Origin: Leadbetterella sp964423865
Lineage (GTDB): Bacteria > Bacteroidota > Bacteroidia > Cytophagales > Spirosomataceae
Assembly (NCBI GenBank): GCA_964423865.1
Contig: CAYRGN010000031.1
Span: forward strand, 1-41,505
Length of the DNA: 41,505 bases
Direction: 5' to 3'
Under the pieces are notes generated by a model. That model was given only the letters and a program-made list of their open reading frames with translations, had not been told where the DNA came from and made no database searches. Made by a program: the position numbers and the translations under genes. Shown here piece after piece: positions 32,702 through 40,767 of the stretch. Within the stretch, counting starts at the first letter, position 1. Each line of letters begins with the position of its first letter.

Positions 32702-33948
32702 ACTTCTATTTTATTTAAAGGGAATATTGCCGTTTTTACGGGTTTCATACGGGGGCTTTCGTCTATCAGTAAATCGTGGGTTATTCCCGGTATAATCTTT
32801 TCAATTTTCTCTAGAAGAGTGGCGGTGAAACTTCGGAAAATCATCATGGCCTGAGGCACCCTTTCAATCAGTACAGAAAAAAGGCTGACGGGCCGAAACG
32901 GGACGTCGCCCACCCCGTCACGGTTCAGGTCGTACCCCTCATAATTATCCCAGTAATTATTCGAAATGGTATTATACGCGGTATTTCCGCTGGTACCCAT
33001 GTTAAAAGTATTGCGTAAAAAATTATTGTCTGACAGGGTATTGGCATCGCAGTTTGCTTGCAATCTCAGCGCAATACCGTTTTCTGAGAATTCGTTCTTC
33101 TCCAGGGTAGAGCGGCTGCAACCGTCCATATAAATGCCTACCGTGTTGGAGCGAAACAGGTTATGTTCCATGTGGCTTTCGGAAATATCTTTCAGAAGAA
33201 GTCCGTAAGCGCTGGCACCCCAGTTATTGATAAAATGATTGTGCCTCATGGTTACTTTCCGGGTGTACATCACCGCTACTCCTGCTCCGTTATTATCAAA
33301 CGTATTGTACTCATAGAGATTATTGTGGGAGAACATGAAATGAAGTCCGTACCGGATATTTCCTGAACTGTAATTCTTTTTAACCGTAGAGTTGGTCACA
33401 AATTCAAAATACACCCCGTCGCGGTGGCCGGCAATACGGTTGTTTTCGATGTATATACTGTCGCACTTCCATGCATGAACGCCGTTTCCAGTAGTCTGTT
33501 CTTCTTTGGGGGTTCCCAAGATGTCATTTCCGATTACTGCCGAACGGTTGGAAGCCGACAAATAGACTGCGAAGTAGCAGTCTCTGAACCGGTTGTTTTT
33601 CACCGTCACATTTTCAGATTCGATGACTTTTACGCCCGCGTAATCAATGGTGCTGGTCTGGGGAACATTCCGGAACTCAATTCCCTCTATATGTACCCCA
33701 TTTCCCTTGACCGTCACGATTTCATTGCGGAATCTCCCATCCAGTACCGGGAAACCCTCTCCCAGCAAAGTAATAGATTTTTGGAGGGTGATATTGTCCA
33801 CCGCATATTTCCCGCTTTTGATCAGAACGGTATCTCCGTCTGAAGCCGCCTCCAGTGCCCGGTAGAGTTCCTGCACCGAAGTGACGGGGTATACCTTAGC
33901 GGTAACGCTGCCGGCAGCCAGCATAAAAAATACGATATACTTCCACAT
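32698..33948 (-). CDS. nosD: Nitrous oxide reductase maturation protein NosD
   Basis: This 416-residue periplasmic protein has a signal peptide (first ~17 residues) and a right-handed beta-helix made of repeated short strands (about residues 50-350), with many N-rich turns such as VKNNRF and IENNRIAGH. The CASH/NosD repeats match the maturation factor that delivers sulfur or copper to apo-NosZ with NosFY. It follows nosL after 2 bases and overlaps nosF by 4. Length is normal. Confidence 0.93.
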   Translation of the reverse strand: MWKYIVFFMLAAGSVTAKVYPVTSVQELYRALEAASDGDTVLIKSGKYAVDNITLQKSITLLGEGFPVLDGRFRNEIVTVKGNGVHIEGIEFRNVPQTSTIDYAGVKVIESENVTVKNNRFRDCYFAVYLSASNRSAVIGNDILGTPKEEQTTGNGVHAWKCDSIYIENNRIAGHRDGVYFEFVTNSTVKKNYSSGNIRYGLHFMFSHNNLYEYNTFDNNGAGVAVMYTRKVTMRHNHFINNWGASAYGLLLKDISESHMEHNLFRSNTVGIYMDGCSRSTLEKNEFSENGIALRLQANCDANTLSDNNFLRNTFNMGTSGNTAYNTISNNYWDNYEGYDLNRDGVGDVPFRPVSLFSVLIERVPQAMMIFRSFTATLLEKIEKIIPGITHDLLIDESPRMKPVKTAIFPLNKIEV

Positions 33949-33950
33949 AA

Positions 33951-34361
33951 TCAGTTAAATATTTCCTGTAGCTGTTCCCAGGTGTACAGCGTAAGGGTTT
34001 CGTTTGGTTCTACGGAGGAGAAAGCGGCCGTGTTTCCGCCCATTGGGCTGGCATACTGATCAGATTGGATAAAAAAAGCTTTTTCAACATCGAGAAGTTC
34101 CTGCGGGCTCTCAAAATTATTCACTACGCGGAACGCGAGCTCCGTATTTTCCAGGGTATGGATATGACGGATCATGCAGCTTATATCGTCGTATTTAAAA
34201 ACCTTGCCTTTGGAGGTAACGGTTTGTGCGGCGTATTGATGTTCTACAATAGACATTTTACAGAAAGTGCACTGGTCTTCGCCATAATTAAAAGCCTCAG
34301 TTTTCGGGGTACAAGCGCCCAGAATGGCCAATAGTATAGTCAGTTTAAGGAAATTTTTCAT
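33951..34361 (-). CDS. nosL: Copper-binding lipoprotein NosL
   Basis: This is a 136-residue lipoprotein. The signal peptide ends in a lipobox with Cys17 (LAILGACTPK). The metal motif CTFCKM (residues 31-36) is the NosL C-x-x-C-x-M copper site. NosL binds Cu(I) and passes it to NosZ. The reading frame extends 25 codons further upstream, but the ATG at 34361 starts directly with the signal peptide, so I use it. It overlaps the end of the upstream membrane-protein gene by 17 bases. Confidence 0.92.
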   Translation of the reverse strand: MKNFLKLTILLAILGACTPKTEAFNYGEDQCTFCKMSIVEHQYAAQTVTSKGKVFKYDDISCMIRHIHTLENTELAFRVVNNFESPQELLDVEKAFFIQSDQYASPMGGNTAAFSSVEPNETLTLYTWEQLQEIFN

Positions 34362-34953
34362 CTTTTCTGAGTTTAAATTCGTATACAATAATCCAAATGA
34401 GGGATATTCCGAAAGCGGCAAAAATCCAACCGCCAATGTCCGGAATGGAATAGGCTCCGAAATTAAGCAGTTCCTTGTAGCCCAGTAAAGGAGGCTGGTA
34501 GGCCATGCCGGGAACTTTTATAGGGGCGTCATCGCTGAGGTTATGTCCGTATTCGTATCCCCATTTCCAGAAGTCATACAGGGCAATGACCGCCCCGCTA
34601 ACCAGGAGAATAAAATAGGCCACTACCCCCTTTTTACTTCTCCACAAAGCAGCCAGGATACCGGTAAGCGATAAAAAAGCCACACAGTAGGGTAGGATTT
34701 TAAATTCGGGAAACATTTCTTCTTTAATATGAGCCATCCCGATATAATGGTTCAGACCGTTAATGATCTCCACCTGGCCGCTCAGTTTATCAAGCCAGAT
34801 TTTCATGGTTAGCCCTTCCGGGTATTGGGGAGCCCACAGGTCTATCCGCCAGATCGGCACAAGATAGGTGATCAGCAGACTAAATGCTCCCAGTAGTAAA
34901 ATCCACCTGGAAGTGTCGGAGATCTTACCCGATATATGCGTATTGTTTTTCAT
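34345..34953 (-). CDS. Membrane protein of the nos operon, NosB-like position
   Basis: This is a 202-residue protein with about four helices (about residues 17-35, 80-100, 108-130 and 165-190). Between the first two is a periplasmic-looking loop rich in aromatic residues (YPEGLTMKIWLDKL, INGLNHYIGM). It lies directly after nosZ. Clade II nos clusters often have a membrane protein, NosB, at this spot, and this may be its counterpart; that is inferred from position, not from a recognised motif. A stem-loop separates it from nosZ. Confidence 0.65.
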   Translation of the reverse strand: MKNNTHISGKISDTSRWILLLGAFSLLITYLVPIWRIDLWAPQYPEGLTMKIWLDKLSGQVEIINGLNHYIGMAHIKEEMFPEFKILPYCVAFLSLTGILAALWRSKKGVVAYFILLVSGAVIALYDFWKWGYEYGHNLSDDAPIKVPGMAYQPPLLGYKELLNFGAYSIPDIGGWIFAAFGISLIWIIVYEFKLRKDEKFP

Positions 34954-34983
34954 TGTTTTGGGGTTTGAAGAATGTATATGAAC

Positions 34984-35036
34984 CGCGGGGAAGAAGCCTT
35001 TTCGGGTCTGTTAAGGCTCCGGGCGTTCTTCCCGCG
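34984..35036 (-). other. Intercistronic stem-loop after nosZ
   Basis: CGCGGGGAAGAA (from 34984) pairs with TTCTTCCCGCG (35026-35036) apart from one bulged base, and AGCCTT/AAGGCT (34995-35000 / 35013-35018) forms an inner stem. No T run follows on the minus strand. It lies between nosZ and the membrane-protein gene, so it may stabilise the nosZ mRNA or cause partial termination, raising NosZ over the maturation proteins. Confidence 0.65.
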
Positions 35037-35054
35037 TTTCATTCTTCGATAAAG

Positions 35055-37058
35055 TTATTTGCCGGCTACAGCCCTTTCGGCAGCGGCCTCAGGACTGTTG
35101 CCCAGTCCCCATTTCAGGGGCACATTGCTGTTGGCGGGAGATACCCGTATATATCCCTGCATCTCCTGGTGTAAGGCCGAGCAGAAGTCGGTACAGTAGA
35201 ACGGTGTTACGCCCACCCTTGTCGGAATCCACTTATAGGTTTGGGTTTCACCCGGCATAATCAGGAGCTCTGCATTTTGCGCTCCTCTTACAGCAAATCC
35301 GTGGGGTACGTCCCAGTCTTGTTCCAGGTTGGTGACATGGAAGTAAACCTCATCACCCATTTTGATCCCTTCGATATTATCCGGCGCAAAGTGAGAACGG
35401 ATGGTGGTCATATAAATATGCACTTCTTTCCCCTTTCTTTCTACACGGGTTTCTTTTTCACTTTTGGCCGCGTAAGGGTGCTTGTTTTTCTCCAGTTCAT
35501 AGATTTTACGAACATTGTCTTTAATCAGAGAAGCGGGGATGGCCTCGGCATAGTGAGGTTCACCGGTAGTGGGGAAATCCAGCAGCAGTTTCATCTTATC
35601 TCCGGAGATATCGTACAGCTGTGCCGACTGAGCCAGTTCCGGTCCGGTAGGCAGATAGCGGTCTTTGGTGATCTTGTTATACGCCACTACATATTTTCCG
35701 TGGGGTTTCGCGGTGGGGCCTCCCGGAATGCTCAGGTGACCTACGGAATAATAGGTAGGAACGCGGTCAATGATTTCCAGTTTTTCGATGTTCCAGCGAA
35801 CCAGTTCAGACGAAACGAACATGGAGGTAATGGCATTTCCCTTGCCGTCAAATTCGGTATGTAATGGGCCTAATCCGGGTTTTTGAACCTCTCCGTGAAG
35901 TACTTCTTCGTATTTCAGGATAGGAATTCCGTCAAAGTCTCCGTCGTATGCCTTGGAAGAGATGGCTTTCTGCATTTTATCAAAGGAAAATACGGGGATC
36001 ACCGCGGCCAGTTTTCCCGAACCTATGATATAGCTACCGCTGGGGTCTACGTCGCAGCCGTGGGGCGATTTAGGACAGGGGATGAAGTACAGCATGTCAG
36101 GACAATCTTTCGGGTCCAGGGTCATCACTTCTTTAATGAGGGTTGAAGTGGCCATGTGGGTGTCTTCGTCCCACACATTGTGGGTGTAGCTGCCCGGCTC
36201 TTTTTTGCCTTTGCCTTGTGCCAGATATTGCTCTGCTTTTTTCCAGTTCACCGCCAGGATATAGTCTTTGTCTTTTTGAGACGCATTCACTTCCAGTAGA
36301 GTGCTGGCCTGTTCGGTATTGTAGGTGGAAAAGAAGAACCAGTCGGCCGATTTGCCTTTTCCGGCCCGCGCCAGGTCATAACTTACGCCGGGGGTTTTCA
36401 GCTGGAATTTGATGCCCATTCTGCCGGTTTCTTTATCGATGCTGATAAAGCTGATATACCCTTTGAAATTCTGTTTGAAAGAGCTGATCGGCACATCTGC
36501 CACATTATCTGGCGGAACGGAGAAGCGGGTTCCCGCTACGGCATATTCCGTATTGGCTGTAATGAAAGGAGAGGAGTGGTTACCCCCGGAGTTGGGGATC
36601 TCGATAATCTCCTCGGTTTTGAAAGAAGAAAGGCTGATCCGGGCGATTCTCGGCGTGTTGTTCCCGTTAATAAATGCCCACCGGCCGTCGTGTTGGCTAT
36701 TGGTGGTAGAGAGCGCGATGTGGTGGGAGTCGTCCCAGGGAATGAAACCGTGGGAAGTGTTCAGCATGGGTTTGGTTTCTTCGCTGTACCCCCAGCCGTT
36801 TTCGGGATGCTGTGAAAATACGGCAATGTTTTTCAGGGTTCGTCCGGAAGGCAGACCAATCACGGAAACCTGTCCGTTAAACCCACCGGATACAATGCTG
36901 TAGAATTCGTCGTGGGTTCCGGGGGCCACGTATACTTTCTGGGCGGCGTCACCCGCCAGATCAGAGGAGCCTGCACCCCCGCTTCCGGGTTTACAGCCTG
37001 TTTGGGAAACCGCCAGGGCACCTAGTGCCAGGCTGATCAGATAATACTTGGTTCTCAT
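35055..37058 (-). CDS. nosZ: Nitrous oxide reductase, Sec-dependent (clade II) type
   Basis: This is a 667-residue NosZ that reduces N2O to N2. The N-terminus is a Sec/lipoprotein signal with Cys22 and no twin-arginine motif, so this is a clade II enzyme, probably lipid-anchored. The seven CuZ histidines are identifiable as His112, 113, 161, 333, 400, 453 and 502. The C-terminal cupredoxin domain has all CuA ligands: His586, Cys622, Cys626, His630 and Met633 (FYCTDFCSALHQEM). No ligand is missing, so the enzyme should be functional. It follows the cytochrome gene by 14 bases. Confidence 0.97.
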   Translation of the reverse strand: MRTKYYLISLALGALAVSQTGCKPGSGGAGSSDLAGDAAQKVYVAPGTHDEFYSIVSGGFNGQVSVIGLPSGRTLKNIAVFSQHPENGWGYSEETKPMLNTSHGFIPWDDSHHIALSTTNSQHDGRWAFINGNNTPRIARISLSSFKTEEIIEIPNSGGNHSSPFITANTEYAVAGTRFSVPPDNVADVPISSFKQNFKGYISFISIDKETGRMGIKFQLKTPGVSYDLARAGKGKSADWFFFSTYNTEQASTLLEVNASQKDKDYILAVNWKKAEQYLAQGKGKKEPGSYTHNVWDEDTHMATSTLIKEVMTLDPKDCPDMLYFIPCPKSPHGCDVDPSGSYIIGSGKLAAVIPVFSFDKMQKAISSKAYDGDFDGIPILKYEEVLHGEVQKPGLGPLHTEFDGKGNAITSMFVSSELVRWNIEKLEIIDRVPTYYSVGHLSIPGGPTAKPHGKYVVAYNKITKDRYLPTGPELAQSAQLYDISGDKMKLLLDFPTTGEPHYAEAIPASLIKDNVRKIYELEKNKHPYAAKSEKETRVERKGKEVHIYMTTIRSHFAPDNIEGIKMGDEVYFHVTNLEQDWDVPHGFAVRGAQNAELLIMPGETQTYKWIPTRVGVTPFYCTDFCSALHQEMQGYIRVSPANSNVPLKWGLGNSPEAAAERAVAGK

Positions 37059-37072
37059 ATTAGGTTAAAAAA

Positions 37073-37528
37073 TTATATTTCGCCATCATTTTTGCGCATA
37101 AATTCAATTATGCTACGGGATTCCTCCAGTGACACATTCTGGTTAGGCATACGTATCAGACACTCTTCCAGCATTTTTTGTGCTTCAGCATCTTCTTCCA
37201 GCATGATATCTACGTTCGTAATCATGTTGGTCAGCCAAACCGGTGTACGCCGTTGGGTAATGCCCGCCCAGCCGGGCCCCACTATCCGGGTTTCATCCAG
37301 GCGGTGGCATGACATACACTTCATGTCATAGATTTCTTCGCCTTGCTTTACCATAGTGGCATCCAGGGGGTTGGAGAGGATGACCTCCGTAATTTCCGTA
37401 CCGTGAATCACTTCCTGCTTTTCCATTTTTTCTTCATCAAACTCCGGTGAGTCTTCCCTTTGTTTTGCTCCTTTACCGCACCCCCACAGGATGAGAATAA
37501 AGAAAACTGCCCATAATGTTTTTTTCAT
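37073..37528 (-). CDS. Monoheme c-type cytochrome lipoprotein
   Basis: This 151-residue protein has a lipoprotein signal with Cys17 (LWGCGKG), a linker rich in charged residues, and one heme-c site CMSCH at 71-75. Met127 in IRMPNQ is the likely distal ligand. It is the first gene of the nos operon and probably donates electrons to NosZ at the same membrane. It corresponds by role to the cytochromes of clade II clusters. Divergent from the Rrf2 regulator. Confidence 0.88.
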   Translation of the reverse strand: MKKTLWAVFFILILWGCGKGAKQREDSPEFDEEKMEKQEVIHGTEITEVILSNPLDATMVKQGEEIYDMKCMSCHRLDETRIVGPGWAGITQRRTPVWLTNMITNVDIMLEEDAEAQKMLEECLIRMPNQNVSLEESRSIIEFMRKNDGEI

Positions 37529-37639
37529 TTTTGTTTACGTTTTAATTAGATAAAAAGATCAAACGAGTTTCTAAAGGTTTTATAGGGCAAAATTGAGATT
37601 GGAAGGGCGGGAAAACTATGAGCTACATTTTGAAATAAA

Positions 37640-37684
37640 ATGATAAATGTCATAAAAGAGGATATAGAGGTCTTTATATCTTTG
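37640..37684 (+). promoter_or_regulatory. Palindromes and -7 box in the nos/Rrf2 divergent region
   Basis: An imperfect 14-bp palindrome (ATGATAAATGTCAT, 37640-37653) is followed by GATATA/TATATC arms (37661-37666 / 37675-37680). The second arm overlaps a perfect -7 box TATCTTTG (37677-37684) for the Rrf2 gene, whose ATG is 30 bases further on. These are candidate autoregulatory sites for the Rrf2 protein. No clear FNR-type TTGAT-N4-ATCAA site was found. Confidence 0.5.
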
Positions 37685-37714
37685 CAATAAAATCTACTTT
37701 AAAAATTAGGGAAA

Positions 37715-38155
37715 ATGATATCGAAGACCTGCGGGTATGGAATAAGGGGAGTAGTGTACCTGGCCACCAAGCTGGAGGAAGAAAGGAATGTGGGCATTCA
37801 TGAGATTGCTACCGAGCTGGACATTCCCCAACATTTTCTGGCCAAAATCTTACAGGACCTGGTTCGCCGGAAAGTAGTGGGTTCGGCGAAAGGACCGAAC
37901 GGAGGTTTTTTTGTAAAAAAGTCGGTGATGGATATGCGGGTGGTGGAGTTGGTAGAGATGATTGACGGCGATGCCTACAGAACCCGTTGTTTTATGGGTA
38001 TGGAAGAATGTTCTTCGGAGAACCCTTGTCCGCTTCACCAGGATTTTTCAGTATTCCGGGCCGGTATAATTGATAAATTAACCCGCCGGACCATAAGGGA
38101 TTTGTGCGATAGAGTGGCTGATGGACATTCTTTTTTGAGCTATGGTCTCAATTGA
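37715..38155 (+). CDS. Rrf2 family regulator, NsrR/IscR-like
   Basis: This is a 146-residue Rrf2 winged-helix regulator. The HTH covers about residues 8-60, followed by the wing (KGPNGGFFVKK). Three cysteines, 92, 99 and 105, have the spacing of the Fe-S ligands in NsrR and IscR, so it could sense NO or redox state through a cluster. It is divergent from the nos operon and is the obvious candidate regulator; this link is inferred. The 3' end overlaps the convergent deacetylase gene by 16 bases. Confidence 0.88.
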   Translation: MISKTCGYGIRGVVYLATKLEEERNVGIHEIATELDIPQHFLAKILQDLVRRKVVGSAKGPNGGFFVKKSVMDMRVVELVEMIDGDAYRTRCFMGMEECSSENPCPLHQDFSVFRAGIIDKLTRRTIRDLCDRVADGHSFLSYGLN

Positions 38156-38751
38156 GGTTCCAGCTTTTCAAACCGGTATCCCAATGCGCTGAAATGTGCG
38201 AGGTACCGGGGCAAGACATACTCCAGGTTTTTCTGTGCTTTCAGGCTGTCGTGAAATAATACGATGCTCCCATTCTTGGTTTTCTGTATGGCGTTTTTCA
38301 GGCATTTCTCAGGAGACAATGCGGGGGAGTAATCGCGCGTCAATACAGACCACATGACGATGGTGTAGTCTGGCAGAATGCGGCGGGCCTGTTCCTTTTT
38401 AATTCTTCCGTAAGGGGGGCGGAACAAGTGTGTGGCGTAGTGTTCTTCTGCTTTGCTGATGTTCAGGAGATATTCCTCTACTGGTGTTTTCCATCCGTTC
38501 AGGTGGTTATGGGTATGGTTTCCTATACCGTGGCCGGCGTCTACCACCTGTTGAAAGACGTCGGGGTGTTTCCGGATATTATCGCCTACACAAAAGAAGG
38601 TGGCCTTCGCGTTGTACTTATGCAGGATATCCAGTACGCCGAGGGTGATTTCCGGTACCGGGCCGTCATCAAAAGTCAGGTAAATGCAGGGTTCTTCGGC
38701 CGGCATACGCCAGAGGAAACGGGGGTATATGATTTCCAGGATACGTGTCAT
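38140..38751 (-). CDS. Polysaccharide deacetylase (NodB/CE4 family)
   Basis: This is a 203-residue carbohydrate esterase family 4 domain. Motif 1 TFDDGP gives the catalytic base Asp28 and metal Asp29. Motif 2, H-T-H-N-H, gives His79 and His83, and motif 3 is RPPYGR. It removes acetyl groups from an N-acetylated sugar. No signal peptide is seen, so the location is uncertain. It is the last gene of a three-gene minus-strand unit, overlapping the GT2 gene by 4 bases, which suggests it modifies the glycan that GT2 makes. Confidence 0.92.
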   Translation of the reverse strand: MTRILEIIYPRFLWRMPAEEPCIYLTFDDGPVPEITLGVLDILHKYNAKATFFCVGDNIRKHPDVFQQVVDAGHGIGNHTHNHLNGWKTPVEEYLLNISKAEEHYATHLFRPPYGRIKKEQARRILPDYTIVMWSVLTRDYSPALSPEKCLKNAIQKTKNGSIVLFHDSLKAQKNLEYVLPRYLAHFSALGYRFEKLEPQLRP

Positions 38752-39815
38752 TTCAGTCGGCGTCCTTTCCAGGTATAGTCAGAGGGAATAAGTGAAATCA
38801 ATCCGAAAAATACCGCATAAAATGGATAGATCACCTGGGTGACAGGGATAAAGAACAGGCTTTTTTTTCGGTTAAAAAAGAGCAGCACAGAGGCGAGAAA
38901 GATAAACTCGGTAAAAAAGCGAAAAAGTACGATCTGCCATTTCCCGGTGGCGATAAACCAGAGGGTCAGGGCATTGACCAGGAAAATAAGAATGGCGGTA
39001 AGTTGGGAAATCCAGTTGTTTCCTGAGCGCCATTTCCCTGCCCAACGTTTTCTCTGGTGGAAAAACTGCCGCGGCGTTTCGGCCGCCCGCGTTTCTACGA
39101 TACACGCTTTGTTTTTTACGAACAGGAGGCTGTGGCGGTCCAGGGCATGTATTTTATTCATAAGGAACTGGTCGTCTCCGGAAGCCTTTTCCTCATTATC
39201 TGCATATCCGCCGGTTTCCAGGAAAACCGATTTCCGGTAAGCCAGGTTCGCAGCGCTACACATAATGGGGTTTTTAAGGAAAAACGCTACTGCTGCCGCG
39301 CCCATGAGCGAGGAGAATTCTACGATTTGCAGCTGGTTCCAAAGGCCTTTTTCACGAGTAAATGTCACAGGGCCCGCCAGCATTTTCACCTCTTTTTTTT
39401 GGAACAATCCGGCATAGAATGCGATCAGTCCGGCAGGTAGTATACAGTCGCCGTCGGTGGTAAAAATGATACTTCCTTTCGCCTCCTTTATGGCCTTTTC
39501 TATTCCCGCTTTTTTGGGCGCGTTGCCCCGCTCTCCTTCTTCAAGATGAAGTATACGCAGGTTTTCAAGCGGTACCTTTTCGGCGTATTCTACGGTTTTA
39601 TCGGTAGAGCCGTCATCTACCATGATCACTTCTAGGTGGGGGTAGGTCTGCCCTTTCAGGCTTTCGAGAAGAGGAACGATATTCAGCTCTTCATTGCGTG
39701 TGACCACGATGGCGGTGATCCGCTCATCCGACTGTCCGGGCTCAGAAACCTGAACGGAAAGCCACCAGACCGTGGCCAGGATCAGGAAAAGGCTATAACA
39801 GATCAGGAGAATCAT
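38748..39815 (-). CDS. Membrane-bound glycosyltransferase family 2 protein
   Basis: This is a 355-residue inverting GT2. An N-terminal membrane helix is followed by the GT-A core (AIVVTRNEELNI, VDDGSTDKT, and the acidic TTDGDCILP metal site), then QRKRWAGKW as the conserved (Q/R)xxRW motif of processive or lipid-linked GT2 enzymes. Two or more C-terminal membrane helices complete it. The frame stays open to 40184, but that extension lies antisense to the next gene, so I start at the ATG at 39815. It overlaps its neighbours by 4 bases on each side. Confidence 0.9.
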   Translation of the reverse strand: MILLICYSLFLILATVWWLSVQVSEPGQSDERITAIVVTRNEELNIVPLLESLKGQTYPHLEVIMVDDGSTDKTVEYAEKVPLENLRILHLEEGERGNAPKKAGIEKAIKEAKGSIIFTTDGDCILPAGLIAFYAGLFQKKEVKMLAGPVTFTREKGLWNQLQIVEFSSLMGAAAVAFFLKNPIMCSAANLAYRKSVFLETGGYADNEEKASGDDQFLMNKIHALDRHSLLFVKNKACIVETRAAETPRQFFHQRKRWAGKWRSGNNWISQLTAILIFLVNALTLWFIATGKWQIVLFRFFTEFIFLASVLLFFNRKKSLFFIPVTQVIYPFYAVFFGLISLIPSDYTWKGRRLK

Positions 39816-40756
39816 TTCTTTCGGGGCTGGTAAAAAATTCCGGCCAAAACCGGTGTAAAAACGCTGAAAAACCAGACTGCAAAGGTAGCGATTAATACGA
39901 TACGTTCGTCTACTTCGTACAAACGGAAGAAATGGAGGCTGACCAACTCTCTTAGGGTGAGGTCGCCAAAGGCGTTGAGTCCGCCCCCTACGGTTTTGAC
40001 CAGGAGCAGGAGATTGATGCCGATGAAAAACACGGCGATTTCCAGGTGTAGTCCGAAGGCAAGGTAGAAGCAGACATATTGGAAGTTGTAAATTACAGTG
40101 CGTAAAAGAGATAGTCCGATGACCTGATTTTTCAAAGAAAGGGGTAGGGAAAAGGCGACAATGTACTTTTTCAGGAAACCCCATCGGGTTAGTGCAATCG
40201 GTTGCACACTGTAAAGCACAGCAATCCCGAGGAGGGTGGTGGCCGAGATCAGCGTAGCAGGTAGCAGGAGGTATGCTTCATTTTCCCGGAAATACCACAG
40301 AAAAAGTCCGGCACCCCCAAAGAGAAGGGCCGTCCAGGTTTGGGTAAAGCTGTTGTACAGGTTCAGCAGCACAGCAGGAAGCCGGTTTTTTTGATCGAAA
40401 TCCATGCTTCGTCCCAGGTAGTCGCCTGCCATAAGGGGGGTTATAACTCCCAGTTTCAGGCCTCGGAGTACTTCGCGGGCGGAGGTAGAAAAGTCTCGTT
40501 CTTGCAGCTGTCTGCCCAAAATCTTCCATTTGGTAATTTCAAGGTAGTAATTGGGCAGTACCAGCAAAATGCCCGGCAGAAGCCAAAGGGGGTGCATTTG
40601 CCTCCTTATCTCTTTCAGGAAATTGGGAGAGAGGTCGAGCCGGGTTATCTGGTACACGAGGAGACCGGTCATCACTACGAGGAAGATCGCCCTTAAAAAC
40701 CGGCGAAGATTAGGATTAGATAAAAATTGAACGGTATTTTGCAGGGTTAACTTCAA
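39812..40756 (-). CDS. Flippase-like membrane protein (lysylphosphatidylglycerol synthase TM-type)
   Basis: This protein of about 314 residues has seven or eight membrane helices and resembles the LPG_synthase_TM/UPF0104 family, related to the MprF flippase domain and AglD. Conserved-looking patches include PNYYLEITKWKILGR and a GGGLNAFGDLTLRE loop near the end. Both possible starts, 40777 and 40756, are TTG codons. I prefer 40756 because the longer form would overlap the divergent ruvC start. It probably moves or handles a lipid-linked sugar made by the GT2/deacetylase partners. Confidence 0.7.
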   Translation of the reverse strand: MKLTLQNTVQFLSNPNLRRFLRAIFLVVMTGLLVYQITRLDLSPNFLKEIRRQMHPLWLLPGILLVLPNYYLEITKWKILGRQLQERDFSTSAREVLRGLKLGVITPLMAGDYLGRSMDFDQKNRLPAVLLNLYNSFTQTWTALLFGGAGLFLWYFRENEAYLLLPATLISATTLLGIAVLYSVQPIALTRWGFLKKYIVAFSLPLSLKNQVIGLSLLRTVIYNFQYVCFYLAFGLHLEIAVFFIGINLLLLVKTVGGGLNAFGDLTLRELVSLHFFRLYEVDERIVLIATFAVWFFSVFTPVLAGIFYQPRKK

Positions 40757-40767
40757 ACGGCGGAGAT

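Noticed and set aside
34362..34436. 25-codon N-terminal extension of nosL
   Set aside because: It precedes a perfect lipoprotein signal peptide and overlaps the upstream gene further; the ATG at 34361 is the better start.
37529..37640. FNR/DNR-type site upstream of the nos operon
   Set aside because: A TTGAT on the minus strand is followed by ATC with 6 instead of 4 spacer bases and an imperfect second half, so it does not meet the consensus.
39816..40184. N-terminal extension of the GT2 gene
   Set aside because: It lies antisense to the flippase-like gene and has no glycosyltransferase character; the ATG at 39815 gives the usual helix plus GT-A start.
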